Assembly: GCA_949752735.1 (NCBI GenBank)
Contig: OX457043.1
Coordinates: forward strand, 37,198,605-37,262,604
Length of the DNA: 64,000 nucleotides
From: Lumbricus terrestris
Lineage: Eukaryota; Annelida; Clitellata; Crassiclitellata; Lumbricidae
Reading direction: 5' to 3'
Below are positions 12,621 to 23,849 of the stretch, one piece after another (positions within the stretch are counted from its first letter, which is position 1; the number at the start of each line of letters is the position of its first letter). A program made the translations under genes and the position numbers. The notes beneath the pieces were generated by a model. The model saw only the letters and a list, made by a program, of their open reading frames with translations. It was not told the origin of the DNA and did no database searches.

Positions 12621-13044
12621 GTCCATGCCTTACGGAGCCGACGTTTTAAGGTGTTCAATGTCTGGGGTTCGGGATCGGCATAAACAGTTGCTGCCATAAT
12701 ACTCTAAACATTTTCTATTGTTGACAAATCCGGCGAATTAGGCGGCCAGTACCCGGGTGAGATGTATCCATTGATATTTTTGTTTATGCCGATCCCGAAC
12801 CCCAAACATTGAACACCTTAAAACGTCGGCTTCGTAAGGCATGGACATCGATACCTCTTACAACTCAAAAAAAATTAATTGGTTCGACGCCTAATCGAAT
12901 TGAGGCTGTAATAAAGAGTAAAGGAAACATTATTAAATACTAAATGATAATTTGTATTAATTAATTAATTATGTGTGGATTAACAATGTGTTATGTGTGG
13001 ATTAACAATGATGGTCGTACAATAGGCCTACTGTTTTCGGCCTA

Positions 13045-14217
13045 CAGGGTGCGCCAAAAAAAGTAATCCCCTACGGTTTTTAGCCCATATCTTGGCCAAA
13101 CATACGAATTTTAAAATGAAACTTTACAGTCTTAAAGGCAATTCATTTTTACGTACAATGGTCAAATTTTAAAAAACATATTTCAAACAGAACAAAAGTT
13201 ATATGACTTTTAGTGAGGCCACCCAGCGTTTTTTGACGATTCAAAAACGCGACGCAACAAAAAGTAACAAAAAACAATTTAATTATTCTGGCAAATATCT
13301 TGGCCGGAAGTAAGAATTTCGAAATTAAATTTTACAAGCTTAAAGACAATTCACATCTGCACATGGTGGCCAGATTTCATCAAAAAATATTTCAAACAGA
13401 ATAAAAGTTATGGCACTTTTAAGGAGGCCACCCATCGTTTTCTGACGATTCAAAGACGTAACGCAGCAAAAAGTAGCAAAGACACGATTTTATTTAGTCT
13501 CATCTCAAGTAATTGTTATCAGATAGCCTTGATATTGCTAGATGATCATTATTATTACTATTTAAAAAAGATACATGGTGCCAGCGTAGCTGCGCGTCAC
13601 TGAGAAGTCACTTAGCAGGATGACAATAAAATTGGTAAATAAGGAATCTGCCAGATTAATCAACAGGTCCGTCAAGAACTTTGCAAAGAGACTCAAAAGA
13701 AGTTTTGGCACTGGTGGTGGGCACATTGAACACAAGTTGTGAAGCACTACCAAGTTCATTTGACAACAGTTATTTGAGATGAGACTTAATAAAATCGTGT
13801 TTTTGTTACTTTTTGTTGCGTTTCGTTTTTGAATCGTCGAAAACGGTGGGTGGCCTCACTAAAAGTGGTATAACTTTTGTTGTGGTTGAAATATTTTGAT
13901 GAAATCTGGCCATCATGTGTAAATATGAATTGTCTTTAAACCTGTAAAGATTCATTTTGAAATTCTTACTTTTGGCCAAGATATTAGCAAAAAACCTTAT
14001 TTTTTGGCGCATCGTTTTTGAATCGTCAAAAAACGGTGGGTGGCCTCACTAAAAGTGATATAACTTTTGTTCTGTTTGAAATATTTTATTTGTAATTTGA
14101 CCAATGTACGTAAATATGAATTGCCTTTAAGACTGTAAAGTTTCATTTAAAAATTCGTATGTTTGGCCAAGATATGGGTAAAAAACCGTAGGGGATTACT
14201 TTTTTTGGCGCACCCTG
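13045..14217. mobile_element. Nested palindromic TA-target element (IS630/Tc1/mariner-like)
   Basis: The ends CAGGGTGCGCC and GGCGCACCCTG are flanked by TA on both sides. Removing the element plus one TA restores CGGCCTATATAACTG, which is exactly the sequence of the opposite arm of the surrounding palindrome near 12370. That is direct proof of a TA-duplicating insertion. Each arm of about 490 bp contains two diverged copies of a unit carrying the GGGTGGCCTC / GAATCGTC phrases. The unpaired centre holds a 40-codon frame (13620-13742, plus strand). Confidence 0.9.
13620..13742 (+). pseudogene. Possible fossil C-terminus of a mariner-type transposase
   Basis: The 40-codon frame contains NRSVKNFAKRLKRS and GGGHIEHKL. 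Family knowledge: many mariner-type transposases end with an NF..RL..C...GGH.EH segment. The frame sits exactly in the unpaired centre of the palindromic element, where a residual coding fragment would be expected. The family link is inferred from this short motif only. Confidence 0.45.
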
Positions 14218-14502
14218 TATATAACTGGACGTTTACTTGGTACAAATTTGATGACGTCACGGATATTGGCGCTAAAATTTGAATAAGTGAGCTAGTGATC
14301 TAATTTTTTACGTAACATTCTCATTTGAACAACCTATCCGCCAGTATACAACTTTCCACATTAGCCTATATTGTGTATAAGTATAACATATATATTTGTC
14401 TGCATTCAAAATCGTTCTCGACCTATGGAGACACCCTATATGTTTGACGAACTTCATTGGCTTCTTCTCCGTGATCGCATACAATTTTCAGATTTTCACT
14501 CT

Positions 14503-14757
14503 CAGGGCCGGTTTAAGGCATGTTCAACATGTTCGGCTGAACAGGGGCTCCCACACTTTAGGGGGCCCAACACATGCGGCCAAAAAATGTTTTCACGAAA
14601 AAAAATTGAATTTCGACCCGAAACGAAAAAAATTTTTGTGAGAGGAATAGGCTAATCGGTGCATTCTATGAAAATTTCGACCAAACGACTAAAAAAATTC
14701 GTCAGAATTTTTAAAGATCCGCAAAAAATTCCCGAACAGGGCCCCACATTTCTTAAT
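14503..14757. mobile_element. Truncated hAT-like MITE (CAGGGCCGG...TTAAG ends)
   Basis: The segment starts CAGGGCCGGTTTAAGGCATG and ends CTTAATCCGG. The right terminus is lost where the next palindrome begins. The same family occurs at 22857-23135 and at the left of the decayed transposase region (23850). The hAT assignment follows from the CAGGG terminus and from the 8-bp duplication of the sister copy. Confidence 0.6.
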
Positions 14758-16945
14758 CCGGTGTGGCATGAAATCTTGTCCGGCATGAAATAATGTCCGG
14801 AAAGCCTTGTCATTGGTTCACGTGACCGATGACATCAGATAGCAACTGTCAAGCTACAGTATTAATAGCACCATGAGATCTTGTCCGGGGAAGACACAAA
14901 ATAGACAAGATAATTATTCAGCCTACCAAGACCAATGATACGAGGCACAGCCTAGCTGGCCTAACTATAATATTATTAAAACTAATGCCTACGTGTCGAA
15001 ATCCTGTATCATCCAAAATTATGGGTTCTAAGTAAAATTAGCTTTTCCTAAACTTGGAAGAAATAGATTCTACTTTAACGGCTAATTGAAAGTGATTGTG
15101 TATGAAGTTAGAAAATTAGTGGGCTATAATCACACTTCAAAAAGATAGCCTAGGCTAACAGGGCCTATCTCGAGATCTGTGATACGTGGTATCCTATCAA
15201 CAGGGCGAATTTCAAAAGGGCGCAATCAAAAGGGCGCAATCAAATGGACGAAAATCAAGAGAGCGCTTTGTTTTTAGATCGCACGATCAATAGGGCGAAA
15301 AGACAAATATTGTAAGAGTGATCAAAAGGGCGCAATCAACGGGGCGTAAACGAATACAATGAAAAGGCAGTCAAAGGGCGCGTTTTAAAAGACCGAACGG
15401 AACCGAAAAGGGTAAATAAATAGTGTGCTAATAAGGCGACGAGCAATCGAAGCCCCCTGGATTGAAACGAAATGATTAAAAGAAGAATTTAACAGGTCAG
15501 TAAGAAAAGAACGATTATGAAATGAAGGCTGGATGAAGGTTCTCTTACATGTGAAATAGAAGCTGGATTGACGAAAATAATGTTTAAGAAATGGAAGCTG
15601 GATGAAGGTTCTTTTATTGATGAAGTAGGAGTTGGATTGATGAAAATAATGCTTACGAAATAGAAGATGGATTGACGAAAATAATGTTTAAGAAATGGAA
15701 GCTGGATGAAGGTTCTTTCAACGGTGGTTAGTGCGGAAAAATTATTTCATATGGAAGGACCAACCACAGCAAATGTCCGATGTTGGGCAAGAGTAGTAGC
15801 CTATCCTAGGGGCCCTTATTCTGGGAACAATTTAAAGATGAAGAAATCAGCAGAACATTATAGGCCTAATCATCAATATGAGGATGCGGTTAACGGCTTT
15901 TACGCATAGTTTTAGAGTCTTTATAGAGGCTTTCGGTCCCACCATTGCTTTGGAAATCTGAAAGACGATCGATCTTGTAAAGATTGTAGGCCGTGGATGC
16001 GTGTAGCGATAGGTAGCCATGCAGTGCAGGATTTCAAGCTAATCAAGCATATGCCTAATATCAGTAGGCCTACTTGATATTTGGAATACATATTTCAAGT
16101 ATCAGCAGCCCAATTGATCAACAGCGTGCAAACTATACATACATACATAGAAGTTTACAGTTGTAACAACTAGGTGCAAAAAATTAGAACTGAAAACCAA
16201 GGGATAAATGGAAAGTCTACTTTTTAAAGGTTTTAGAACTCCTTTCTATGCTCTGAAAGCGATCTTACTCATTTACACAGGCCTCGACTCATCGCCAGTT
16301 TGCCACGTTCAGCGATGGGAATTTCCTTCTAAATATAGAACTAGCGTCATCGTGGTCGCAACAACAAGCATCGCACATTAAAACAATATTTCAACTGTTT
16401 GCATCTTGATTTCTCGTTCCATGTATAAAATTATATTATTGATTTTATGTTAGTAAGATACTTTTACGCGGATAATTTAGATAATAATAGTAGAAAATAC
16501 TGTTGATAGGATACCACGTATCACAGGTCTCGAGATAGGCCCTGTTAGCCTAGGCTATCTTTTTCAAGTGTGATAATAGCCCACTAATTTTCTAACTTCA
16601 TACACAATCACTTTCAATTAGCCGTTAAAGTAGAATCTATTTCTTCCAAGTTTAGGAAAAGCTAATTTTACTTAGAACCCATAATTTTGGATGATACAGG
16701 ATTTCGACACGTAGGCATTAGTTTTAATAATATTATAGTTAGGCCAGCTAGGCTGTGCCTCGTATCATTGGTCTTGGTAGGCTGAATAATTATCTTGTCT
16801 ATTTTGTGTCTTCCCCGGACAAGATCTCATGGTGCTATTAATACTGTAGCTTGACAGTTGCTATCTGATGTCATCGGTCACGTGAACCAATGACAAGGCT
16901 TTCCGGACATTATTTCATGCCGGACAAGATTTCATGCCACACCGG
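14758..16945. mobile_element. Fold-back element with 446-bp terminal inverted repeats
   Basis: The left arm 14758-15203 and right arm 16500-16945 are both 446 bp and nearly identical when one is reversed. Each begins CCGGTGTGGCATGAAAT at the outer edge and ends at GGTATCCTATCAACAG. The 1.3-kb spacer holds an array of AAAAGGGCG phrases (15204-15420) and an imperfect 69-bp repeat (15530-15720). No transposase frame is seen. The flanks give no convincing direct target duplication. A third, partial copy of the terminus is at 17420-17461. Confidence 0.85.
15204..15720 (+). repeat. GGGCG phrase array and 69-bp repeat shared with the 30.7-kb element
   Basis: Repeated AAAAGGGCGCAATC-type phrases fill 15204-15420. 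The phrase GGATGAAGGT recurs at 15531, 15600 and 15704, giving a 69-bp period with one partial unit. The reverse complement of both sequence types fills the spacer of the 30712-31550 element, so the two elements share a common core. Confidence 0.7.
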
Positions 16946-17461
16946 CATGAAATCGTGCTAGAGTTCACCCACTGCCCTTGTCGAAGCAGTATTTCCTACT
17001 ACAAACGTGAGATATTGTCCGCGTGAAAGGTAATATCAGAAACACTTGACAGGCAAAGAAGCCTGGAGCCAGCGGCCGTCATCAAGGTCCACGTTTAATA
17101 TTGTGGATAGAACTTCTCTCAGTAAACGGTCGAACCGAGCCAAGCTCGGGCAATCAGCGCATACAGCTGTGCGCATGTTGTAAAGCAGTTTTGGAACGCT
17201 AAAGCTGTTTTTGAGCAGAACCAGAGCGTCATGTGTATTCAGCATGGATAATCTTGCGATTGCCCTTTCTAGATCGTTGGCCTTCGATCCGACGACCATC
17301 TCCATGCACAGCTTGAAGTCTTGCTGGGTGCACCCAGCAAGGTCATCGCCTCTAAGGCTATTTTCTAAAGCCTTCAAACTTTGGGTCAATAATGTCTTGA
17401 CAACGGAAGTGGGTAGAGTCTAACACTATTTCATGCCGGACAAGATTTCATACCACACCGG
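16946..17461. repeat. LINE fragment followed by a third CCGGTGTGG-type terminus
   Basis: After the palindrome the sequence repeats GGCATGAAATC. A LINE fragment then follows on the minus strand, and at 17420-17461 comes TTTCATGCCGGACAAGATTT with CACACCGG, a copy of the palindrome terminus in the same orientation as the right arm. This could be an adjacent rearranged copy that surrounds the LINE fragment. Confidence 0.5.
17036..17424 (-). pseudogene. Retroelement coding fragment (HDALVLLKNS...QASLPV)
   Basis: An open frame reads NTHDALVLLKNSFSVPKLLY, RTAVCADCPSLARFD, and WLQASLPV. This matches the post-RT zone of LINE-type elements, where H.A...L....P.L.Y...T and W.QASLPV..GGLG recur. The expected GGLG is missing at the end. 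It is a truncated remnant without its RT core, recognised by motif memory only. Confidence 0.55.
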
Positions 17462-17870
17462 CTTGTCTTCACTGACTCTGAAGTTGCTTTCTTCAAGCTT
17501 GCTAGAAACTGTCTATGCCAAAATTTGTCAGGATTATAGGTCTATTTCGTTGCTCTGGATTTGTGAACTGACGTTGTGTCGGGTCCATCGTTCGTGGAAT
17601 TGTTTGGTCCTTTTAATCGCCAATCCGCAATGCGGGATAGTATCATCTTAGTGATGTTTTGTTTTCTTCCACCTCTCCTTGGTTTAGTCAGCACAGTTTT
17701 ACCGAAAACGAGGAGATCAGACCAGTTATCAACACCGTTTGACTCCCGCAGCCTATGATTGCTTGGATCAGGTCCCTCAGTAGGCTAGAGCAGCAATCCT
17801 GTGCCAGAGGATTGCAGCTTTCCAGATTATTTTAATGAGATGACCATTTGAATTAGGGCGAGAGAGGCGC
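17462..17870. other. Intronic, nothing recognised
   Basis: No conserved frame or repeat pairing was seen. Confidence 0.4.
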
Positions 17871-17873
17871 AAA

Positions 17874-18101
17874 GTGATTGCCGATGATCACATGAAGAAA
17901 GCCCGCCGTGGCACCGAGTCGCTAGTGGATTTCCGTCCTATCTCAATAGTTGCGGTACTCTCCAGAATTGCAGAAAAAGAACTAGTGCAAAAATACGTTT
18001 ATCCTTCCTTCTACTCTCCTCCCATGTCAGTCCAACTTGAGGATCAGTTTGCCTTCCGTCCCACCGGCTCCACTACTGCTGCATTGACAGATATTCTCCT
18101 G

Positions 18102-18110
<9 letters not shown>
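17874..18110 (+). pseudogene. LINE reverse-transcriptase N-terminal fragment
   Basis: The frame reads VDFRPISIVAVLSRIAEK, then DQFAFRPTGSTTAALTDIL. These are RT motifs 1 and 2 of Jockey/CR1-group LINEs. The frame then runs directly into a TA/TC microsatellite, so the rest of the RT is absent. Confidence 0.75.
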
Positions 18111-18252
<142 letters not shown>

Positions 18253-18369
18253 ACCTACAAATGAGACCCTGAAAGGTGCCGCGGTCATTTGGCATGATAC
18301 GAAGACAAACTTGTTAGTTTCCCAAATACGAAGCACATGAGATGCGAAAATATTGTGTGTGAAATGGTA

Positions 18370-19158
18370 TAGGGGAAAGGCTTGTATTATGGGCTAGTGT
18401 GTAATATGGGCCACGACTGTTTCTCCCACCTACCACGTCTGCGGAAAGCTCTTACTGTGGGAAACAATCTGTCCACCGATTTCAACTGGATGTGTCCCTA
18501 TGCTCATAACCTCTGCACGAAACTATACAATTCATTCAGTCATTCATTCAAGAATTTATATAGCGCTTCTTTAGAAGCGCTCCCGACTCTAGCACGACAA
18601 AAAAGGACAGTTTTGAGTTTAATAAGAAATATTTTAGTTTTTATGTAGATTTCTTATAAAAAATTTCAATCTTCAGCAGCTGTTGTGTGGTTTATTATTT
18701 GAGTTATACTATGCCTTTTGGTCTCAGAAGGTAGGGAATTTCTTCATCATATAAAAACGCAAGTATCTCGATATTTAAAACATTCGTTGATCACACTATA
18801 ACGGATTTTTCATAAGCATACCAGTGTGTGTAATATGGGCCTGTGACCGAATGTGTAATATGGGCTTCTGCCATTCATACAAGCACACAAAGTCGTGTAA
18901 TATGGGCCACTTTCTGTGCAGAGAAAAAATGTTTTGAAATTTACAATGGCGGTCCATATTACACACAGGGTCCACTTTACGTATTTAGAAAAAAAATATT
19001 AAAAAATTTATTTGAACAGATTAAAGAATAATTCCTTCATATTTGATCGCAATTCATGTCAAGTTATGCCTAGAATAAACGAACCGACGCATTCAGCTGC
19101 ATCTGTACTCTGAAAGAGCAAAGTTCCTTAGGGGTCCATATTAGAAGCCCTTCCCCTA
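18370..19158. mobile_element. TIR element with repeated GTAATATGGGCC phrases
   Basis: The left end TAGGGGAAAGGCTTGTATTA matches TAATATGG..AAGCCCTTCCCCTA reversed at the right (TCCCCTA ends at 19158). The phrase TGTGTAATATGGGC or close variants recurs at least four times inside (near 18399, 18829, 18850 and 18895), and its reverse GTCCATATTA(C) twice near the right end. A SINE-like tail with CATT units is nested at 18535-18600. No transposase is seen. The TAGGGGA terminus is shared with the 7968 element. Confidence 0.65.
18535..18600 (-). mobile_element. SINE/LINE 3' tail with (GAAT)n
   Basis: Minus-strand reading gives TCGGGAGCGCTTCTAAAGAA, GCGCTATATAAATTC and then (GAAT)n. This tail type is shared with copies near 30131, 44375, 50965 and 56940. 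Confidence 0.6.
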
Positions 19159-19659
19159 TGCATAACGTTAGACGAAACAAATTTCTTCAATATAATGTCT
19201 CCAATTTTGGTAAAGTGTAGGAGCTTGCAACCACTTTTGGTAAAGTGTTGCATTTAAAGTGTGGTATTTCGTGCATTTACGACGCGCATGCACAGGACTT
19301 AAAATGTGACTAGACGAGCATGCGGCAATCTAAAAAAAATCCACTTGCCCTGCCACCTATTGGGCATCCTCTTAACTTAAGGAAATGATGATGCTTCCCT
19401 TCCATGTAGGATTTCTTTCAGCAGAGGCAGGATATAGGCCTATCTTGTGAATGTGCCCGTGCTTCCATAGTTTGAAACTCCTACGCGATTGGGCGGCTCC
19501 AAGCACAGTATCTGACATACCTTCAACCAATCGGATGCTCGCCATTCGGTTTATTTGACGTCCCAGCAATGTACCTCACAGTAATTTTTATAGAATTCTT
19601 TCATACACCAATGCACCAACAGGATCCTATGAAGACACTTCGCACGCCTCTCTGAGGCT
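19159..19659. other. Intronic, nothing recognised
   Basis: No family motif was recognised. The stretch contains a TAGGCCTA octamer near 19435. Confidence 0.4.
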
Positions 19660-20020
19660 TCTATCACTCTATACCGTGCAGCGCGCTTTGTATTTCGTCA
19701 CAGCCAATATTCGACCATTCTCTGACATTATTCGCCTGCGGTTATATGCAGGGATGCAGTGCGCAACTGGCGGAGTAGGCCTATACAATATCACAGCCAT
19801 ACAATCAACCGGCGCAGATGCAGCTCTAATGAGCCTCTTTACAGACATAATTTCATTACAATTCGCCGCGGAACGAAGAAGTCACCGCAGCAAATTTCTC
19901 TCCTCTAGCTCTTTAAAATACATCAAACAGGACATCTCTAATCAAAGAGTCCTTTCACCAAACGGTATTGCAAAGGCACGGGTCCACCCAGCCTCCTTTC
20001 GTGCATGCGCGTTGAGAGAT
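19660..20020 (+). pseudogene. Possible retroelement C-terminal fragment
   Basis: A frame of 165 codons (19676-20173) reads RLYAGMQCATGGVGLYNIT, then AALMSLFTDI and QFAAERRSHRSKFL. The GGVGL...I pattern resembles the segment after QASLPV in LINE-type polyproteins (usual form GGLGL). The downstream end of the frame is purine-rich simple sequence. Family membership is tentative. Confidence 0.35.
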
Positions 20021-20168
20021 GGAGGAAGAGGGAGAGATCGAGAGAGAGGGAGAGATGGATGGAGAGTGATTTATGTGGAGTTGCGTTGTGCAATGAAAAG
20101 TCTAGTGTGGATCTTAAGAAAGTCTACTTTTGGTTGCAAAATTGTCACCTTCAGTTATAAATTAGTTA

Positions 20169-20338
<170 letters not shown>

Positions 20339-20539
20339 GGTCATCTGTGCGTTTCTGCGACGTTTCTGTGCGTTCCAAGTTTGGAGTTGGTCGTGCGAGA
20401 AAACTGTAGCCGATGTATATTTGGTGTTGAAAAATACATGTAGAAGAATTTGTCAGCTGCAAGAGAAATGCGCGGCATAAACATCCAATACATCGGCGGC
20501 TCTGCAATAATCTACAATGCTATAATAAATATCTGAATA

Positions 20540-20860
20540 AGAGCAGCAGCTGCAGCAGGGGTAAAGCAGCAGCAGCGGCGGCGGCAGCGGAGGGTAAAAC
20601 AGCAGCAGCAGTAGCAGCAGTAGCAGCAGGGCTGAAGCAGCAGCAGTAGCAGCGGCAGGGGAGGGGTAAAGCAGCTGCAGCAGTAGCAGCAGTAGCAGCA
20701 GGGCTGAAGCAGCAGCAGTAGCAGCGGCGGCGGCACGGGAAGGGTAAAGCAGCTGCAGCAGTAACAGCGGCAGCAGGGGTAAAGCAGTAGCAGCAGCAGC
20801 AGCGGCGGCAGAGGAGGGGTAAAGCAGCAGCAGTAGCGGCGGCAGGGCGGGGTAGTATGG
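20540..20860. repeat. GCA-rich minisatellite
   Basis: Repeated blocks of the form GGGTAAAGCAGC, (AGC/AGT)n and AGGGCTGAAGC occur, with a higher-order unit of about 110 bp. In all frames this gives homopolymer-like peptides (Ala/Leu/Cys on the minus strand), so the long frames here are not genes. Confidence 0.85.
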
Positions 20861-20875
20861 TAATATGTTGCAACA

Positions 20876-20906
20876 GTATGTGTGGTTATGCAATAACCAC
20901 ACATAC
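20876..20906. other. Perfect 14-bp hairpin
   Basis: GTATGTGTGGTTAT is followed by GCA and then ATAACCACACATAC, a perfect inverted repeat with a 3-nt loop. It lies between the GCA minisatellite and the next TG run. Confidence 0.7.
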
Positions 20907-20929
20907 TATACTTCATATTCTTGCTTGTC

Positions 20930-22050
<1,121 letters not shown>

Positions 22051-22059
22051 CATCAGCAG

Positions 22060-22600
22060 CGTTGAGTGCAATGGACAAAGTTTGGAAGAGTAAATCTATA
22101 CAACTGAAATTAAAACTGGAAGTGCTAAGAACTTGCGTATTCAGCAGCATGCTTTACGAATGTGAAGCGTGGACAATAACCAAGGAGTCAGAAGCAAGAA
22201 TACTCGCGTTCGAGAGAAGGTGATACAGAAAGATCTTGTGAATTGGATGGATGCAGAAAGTAACAAACGCAGAACTAGGCGAATAGGCCACACAGAGAAC
22301 CTTATGCAGAAAATAATAACCAGGAAGCTAGATCTCTTCGGGCATATATGCAGGATGGACAACAACAGAAAGATCAAGACAGTTGTGCTTGAAAGAATGG
22401 AGGGATCTAACAGGAAAGGACGACCACACAAGGAATGGCTGGATAACATAATAGAATGGTGTGGAGCACCACTACAGGACCTAACACACGTTGCCTTAGA
22501 GAGACAAACCTGGCGTGGAATAACGAGAACGGCATCGAGCACCTACGGGCATTGGTTCCTCAGTTGTTGATGATGATGATCATCGATCATCAGAATAAAA
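22060..22600 (+). mobile_element. 5'-truncated LINE C-terminal fragment (CEAW...GHICRM family), copy 2
   Basis: Frames read LRTCVFSSMLYECEAWTITK, ARILAFERR and LDLFGHICRMDNNRKIKTVV. They continue as RMEGSNRKGRPHKEWLD, IIEWCGAPLQD and WRGITRTAS. This is less decayed than the 11400 copy but frameshifted near 22230. The 3' tail is TGATGATGATGATC. The family is the endonuclease/RT LINE type known from many marine invertebrates. Confidence 0.8.
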
Positions 22601-22856
22601 ACGGAAGCTGCAGGCCTAACTGGAAACTTCAAACCATAACTAGAAACTGAAAAATCGGACTACAGTTCATTCATCATTGTTCTTCTATCGAAAAACCATT
22701 CAAAGCCATGCAGCTCAAGCAAACCATATGAATATCTAGAATGACTTATAGAAAATCAACCGTCGCGATGGAATCGATGGTAGTCCGTCCTACATAAAGC
22801 CAACTGAGTATGAAAAGTATACACAGAAAGCCGTCCTGCAGAAAGTCAACCTAGCA

Positions 22857-23135
22857 CAGGGCCGGATTAAGATATGTAGGGCCCTGTTCGGGAATTTTTT
22901 TGCGGATCTTCGGACGAAAATTCTGATGACTTTTTTTCAATCGTTTGGTCGAAAATATTCGTAGAATATAACGATTATTTCCATTCAGAAAAGCTGATGA
23001 CTTTGTAGTCGTTTGGTTGAAATTTGCTACAAATCTGAAAATTTTCGGAAACAATTTTTTTCCAGTATGTGTGGGCTCCTAAAGTGCGGGGTCCCTGTTC
23101 GGCCGAGCATGTTCAACATGTCTTAATCCGGCCAT
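22857..23135. mobile_element. hAT-like MITE with degenerate 8-bp target duplication
   Basis: The ends are CAGGGCCGGATTAAG and CTTAATCCGGCCATG. The flanks ACCTAGCA (22849-22856) and ACTTAGTA (23136-23143) agree at 6 of 8 positions, consistent with an old hAT 8-bp duplication. CATGTTCAACATG lies just inside the right end. No coding capacity. Confidence 0.65.
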
Positions 23136-23225
23136 GACTTAGTATGAAAGGTATAAACACAGAAAACAACGAGAAACTAGCAAAGATCGGCCCTGTCCGC
23201 CAAGCAGCCACTAGCAGCGCTACTC

Positions 23226-23700
23226 GGTTCCCGGAGAATTCGTCGACGGACCATTCGGAGACGGACAATTTGGCCCCCGGACAATTCGGAGTACATATAA
23301 AAATCTTGCACTCCTAAGAGACACTTACGGGGATGAAACTTTTATTTATCATTGGCATAAAAATAAATATGGCACCAAGCAAGTGCTGTCTGATCTTCTA
23401 AAATTGGTTCAATAACTGAAAGTAAGAAACTGAAATTAGCAGTTAAGTGCAGTAAATTATCAACTTATAGGCAATTCATTTAGACCAATGTATAGGCCCA
23501 TGGTTTTTATGCCCGCTAGTCAGGTGTCAGATTATTATTAGTTTGGACAGTAATGCATTTTGGGTGATGGAGGCTAGGGAAATCTGACCTAAAAGTGGAA
23601 GTCCCATCACGAATTTTGGCTGCTAAGAATTGTCCGGTCCGAATTGTCCGTCTCCGAATTGTCCGGTCCGAATTGTCCGTCTCCGAATTGTCCGGACACC
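23226..23700. mobile_element. Fold-back element with 9-bp target duplication (GGACAATTCGGA phrases)
   Basis: An exact direct repeat GCGCTACTC flanks the element at 23217-23225 and 23701-23709. The inner ends GGTTCCCGGAGAATTCG and (reversed) GGTGTCCGGACAATTCG are inverted repeats. The ends are arrays of GGACAATTCGGA(GAC) phrases, about three on the left and five on the right. The interior (23290-23620) has no conserved frame. Nine-base duplications are typical of Mutator-like and some other DDE transposons, so the family is inferred rather than shown. Confidence 0.75.
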
Positions 23701-23849
23701 GCGCTACTCCGATCTCTATTCTACTCGTCGTTGATGACGAGAAGGCCATTTCCCATTTATCTGCTCAATACATTGTAGCTGGTTGTATCGAGTCTCCTTT
23801 GCCATGATTTGTATTTCGGGATGTCTTTTCATCAATTCTTCCAAAGCAC

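Larger units (their letters stand above)
12163..14438. mobile_element. Palindromic (snap-back) Tc1/mariner derivative, host of a nested insertion
   Basis: The left end TAGGGTGTCTCGATAGGTCG is mirrored by CGACCTATGGAGACACCCTA at the right, with TA duplications at 12161-12162 and 14439-14440. The arms stay complementary almost to a short centre near 12690-12780. The centre, on the minus strand, encodes GYWPPNSPDL (12725-12748) followed by IENV, the diagnostic C-terminal motif of Tc1/mariner transposases. In the left arm (minus strand) it continues as TLNTLKRRLRKAW and SMPNRLDAVIKSKGNIIKY. The right arm (plus strand, about 12782-12945) encodes the same tail. So the element is two transposon 3' ends joined head to head. 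It is interrupted by a SINE-like insert (12540-12620) and by a second TA element (13045-14217). It has no intact protein. Confidence 0.85.

Noticed and set aside
15204..15420. CRISPR-like array from the regularly recurring GGGCG phrases
   Set aside because: Phrases are short, irregularly spaced and lie in a eukaryotic fold-back element. No constant repeat with unique spacers.
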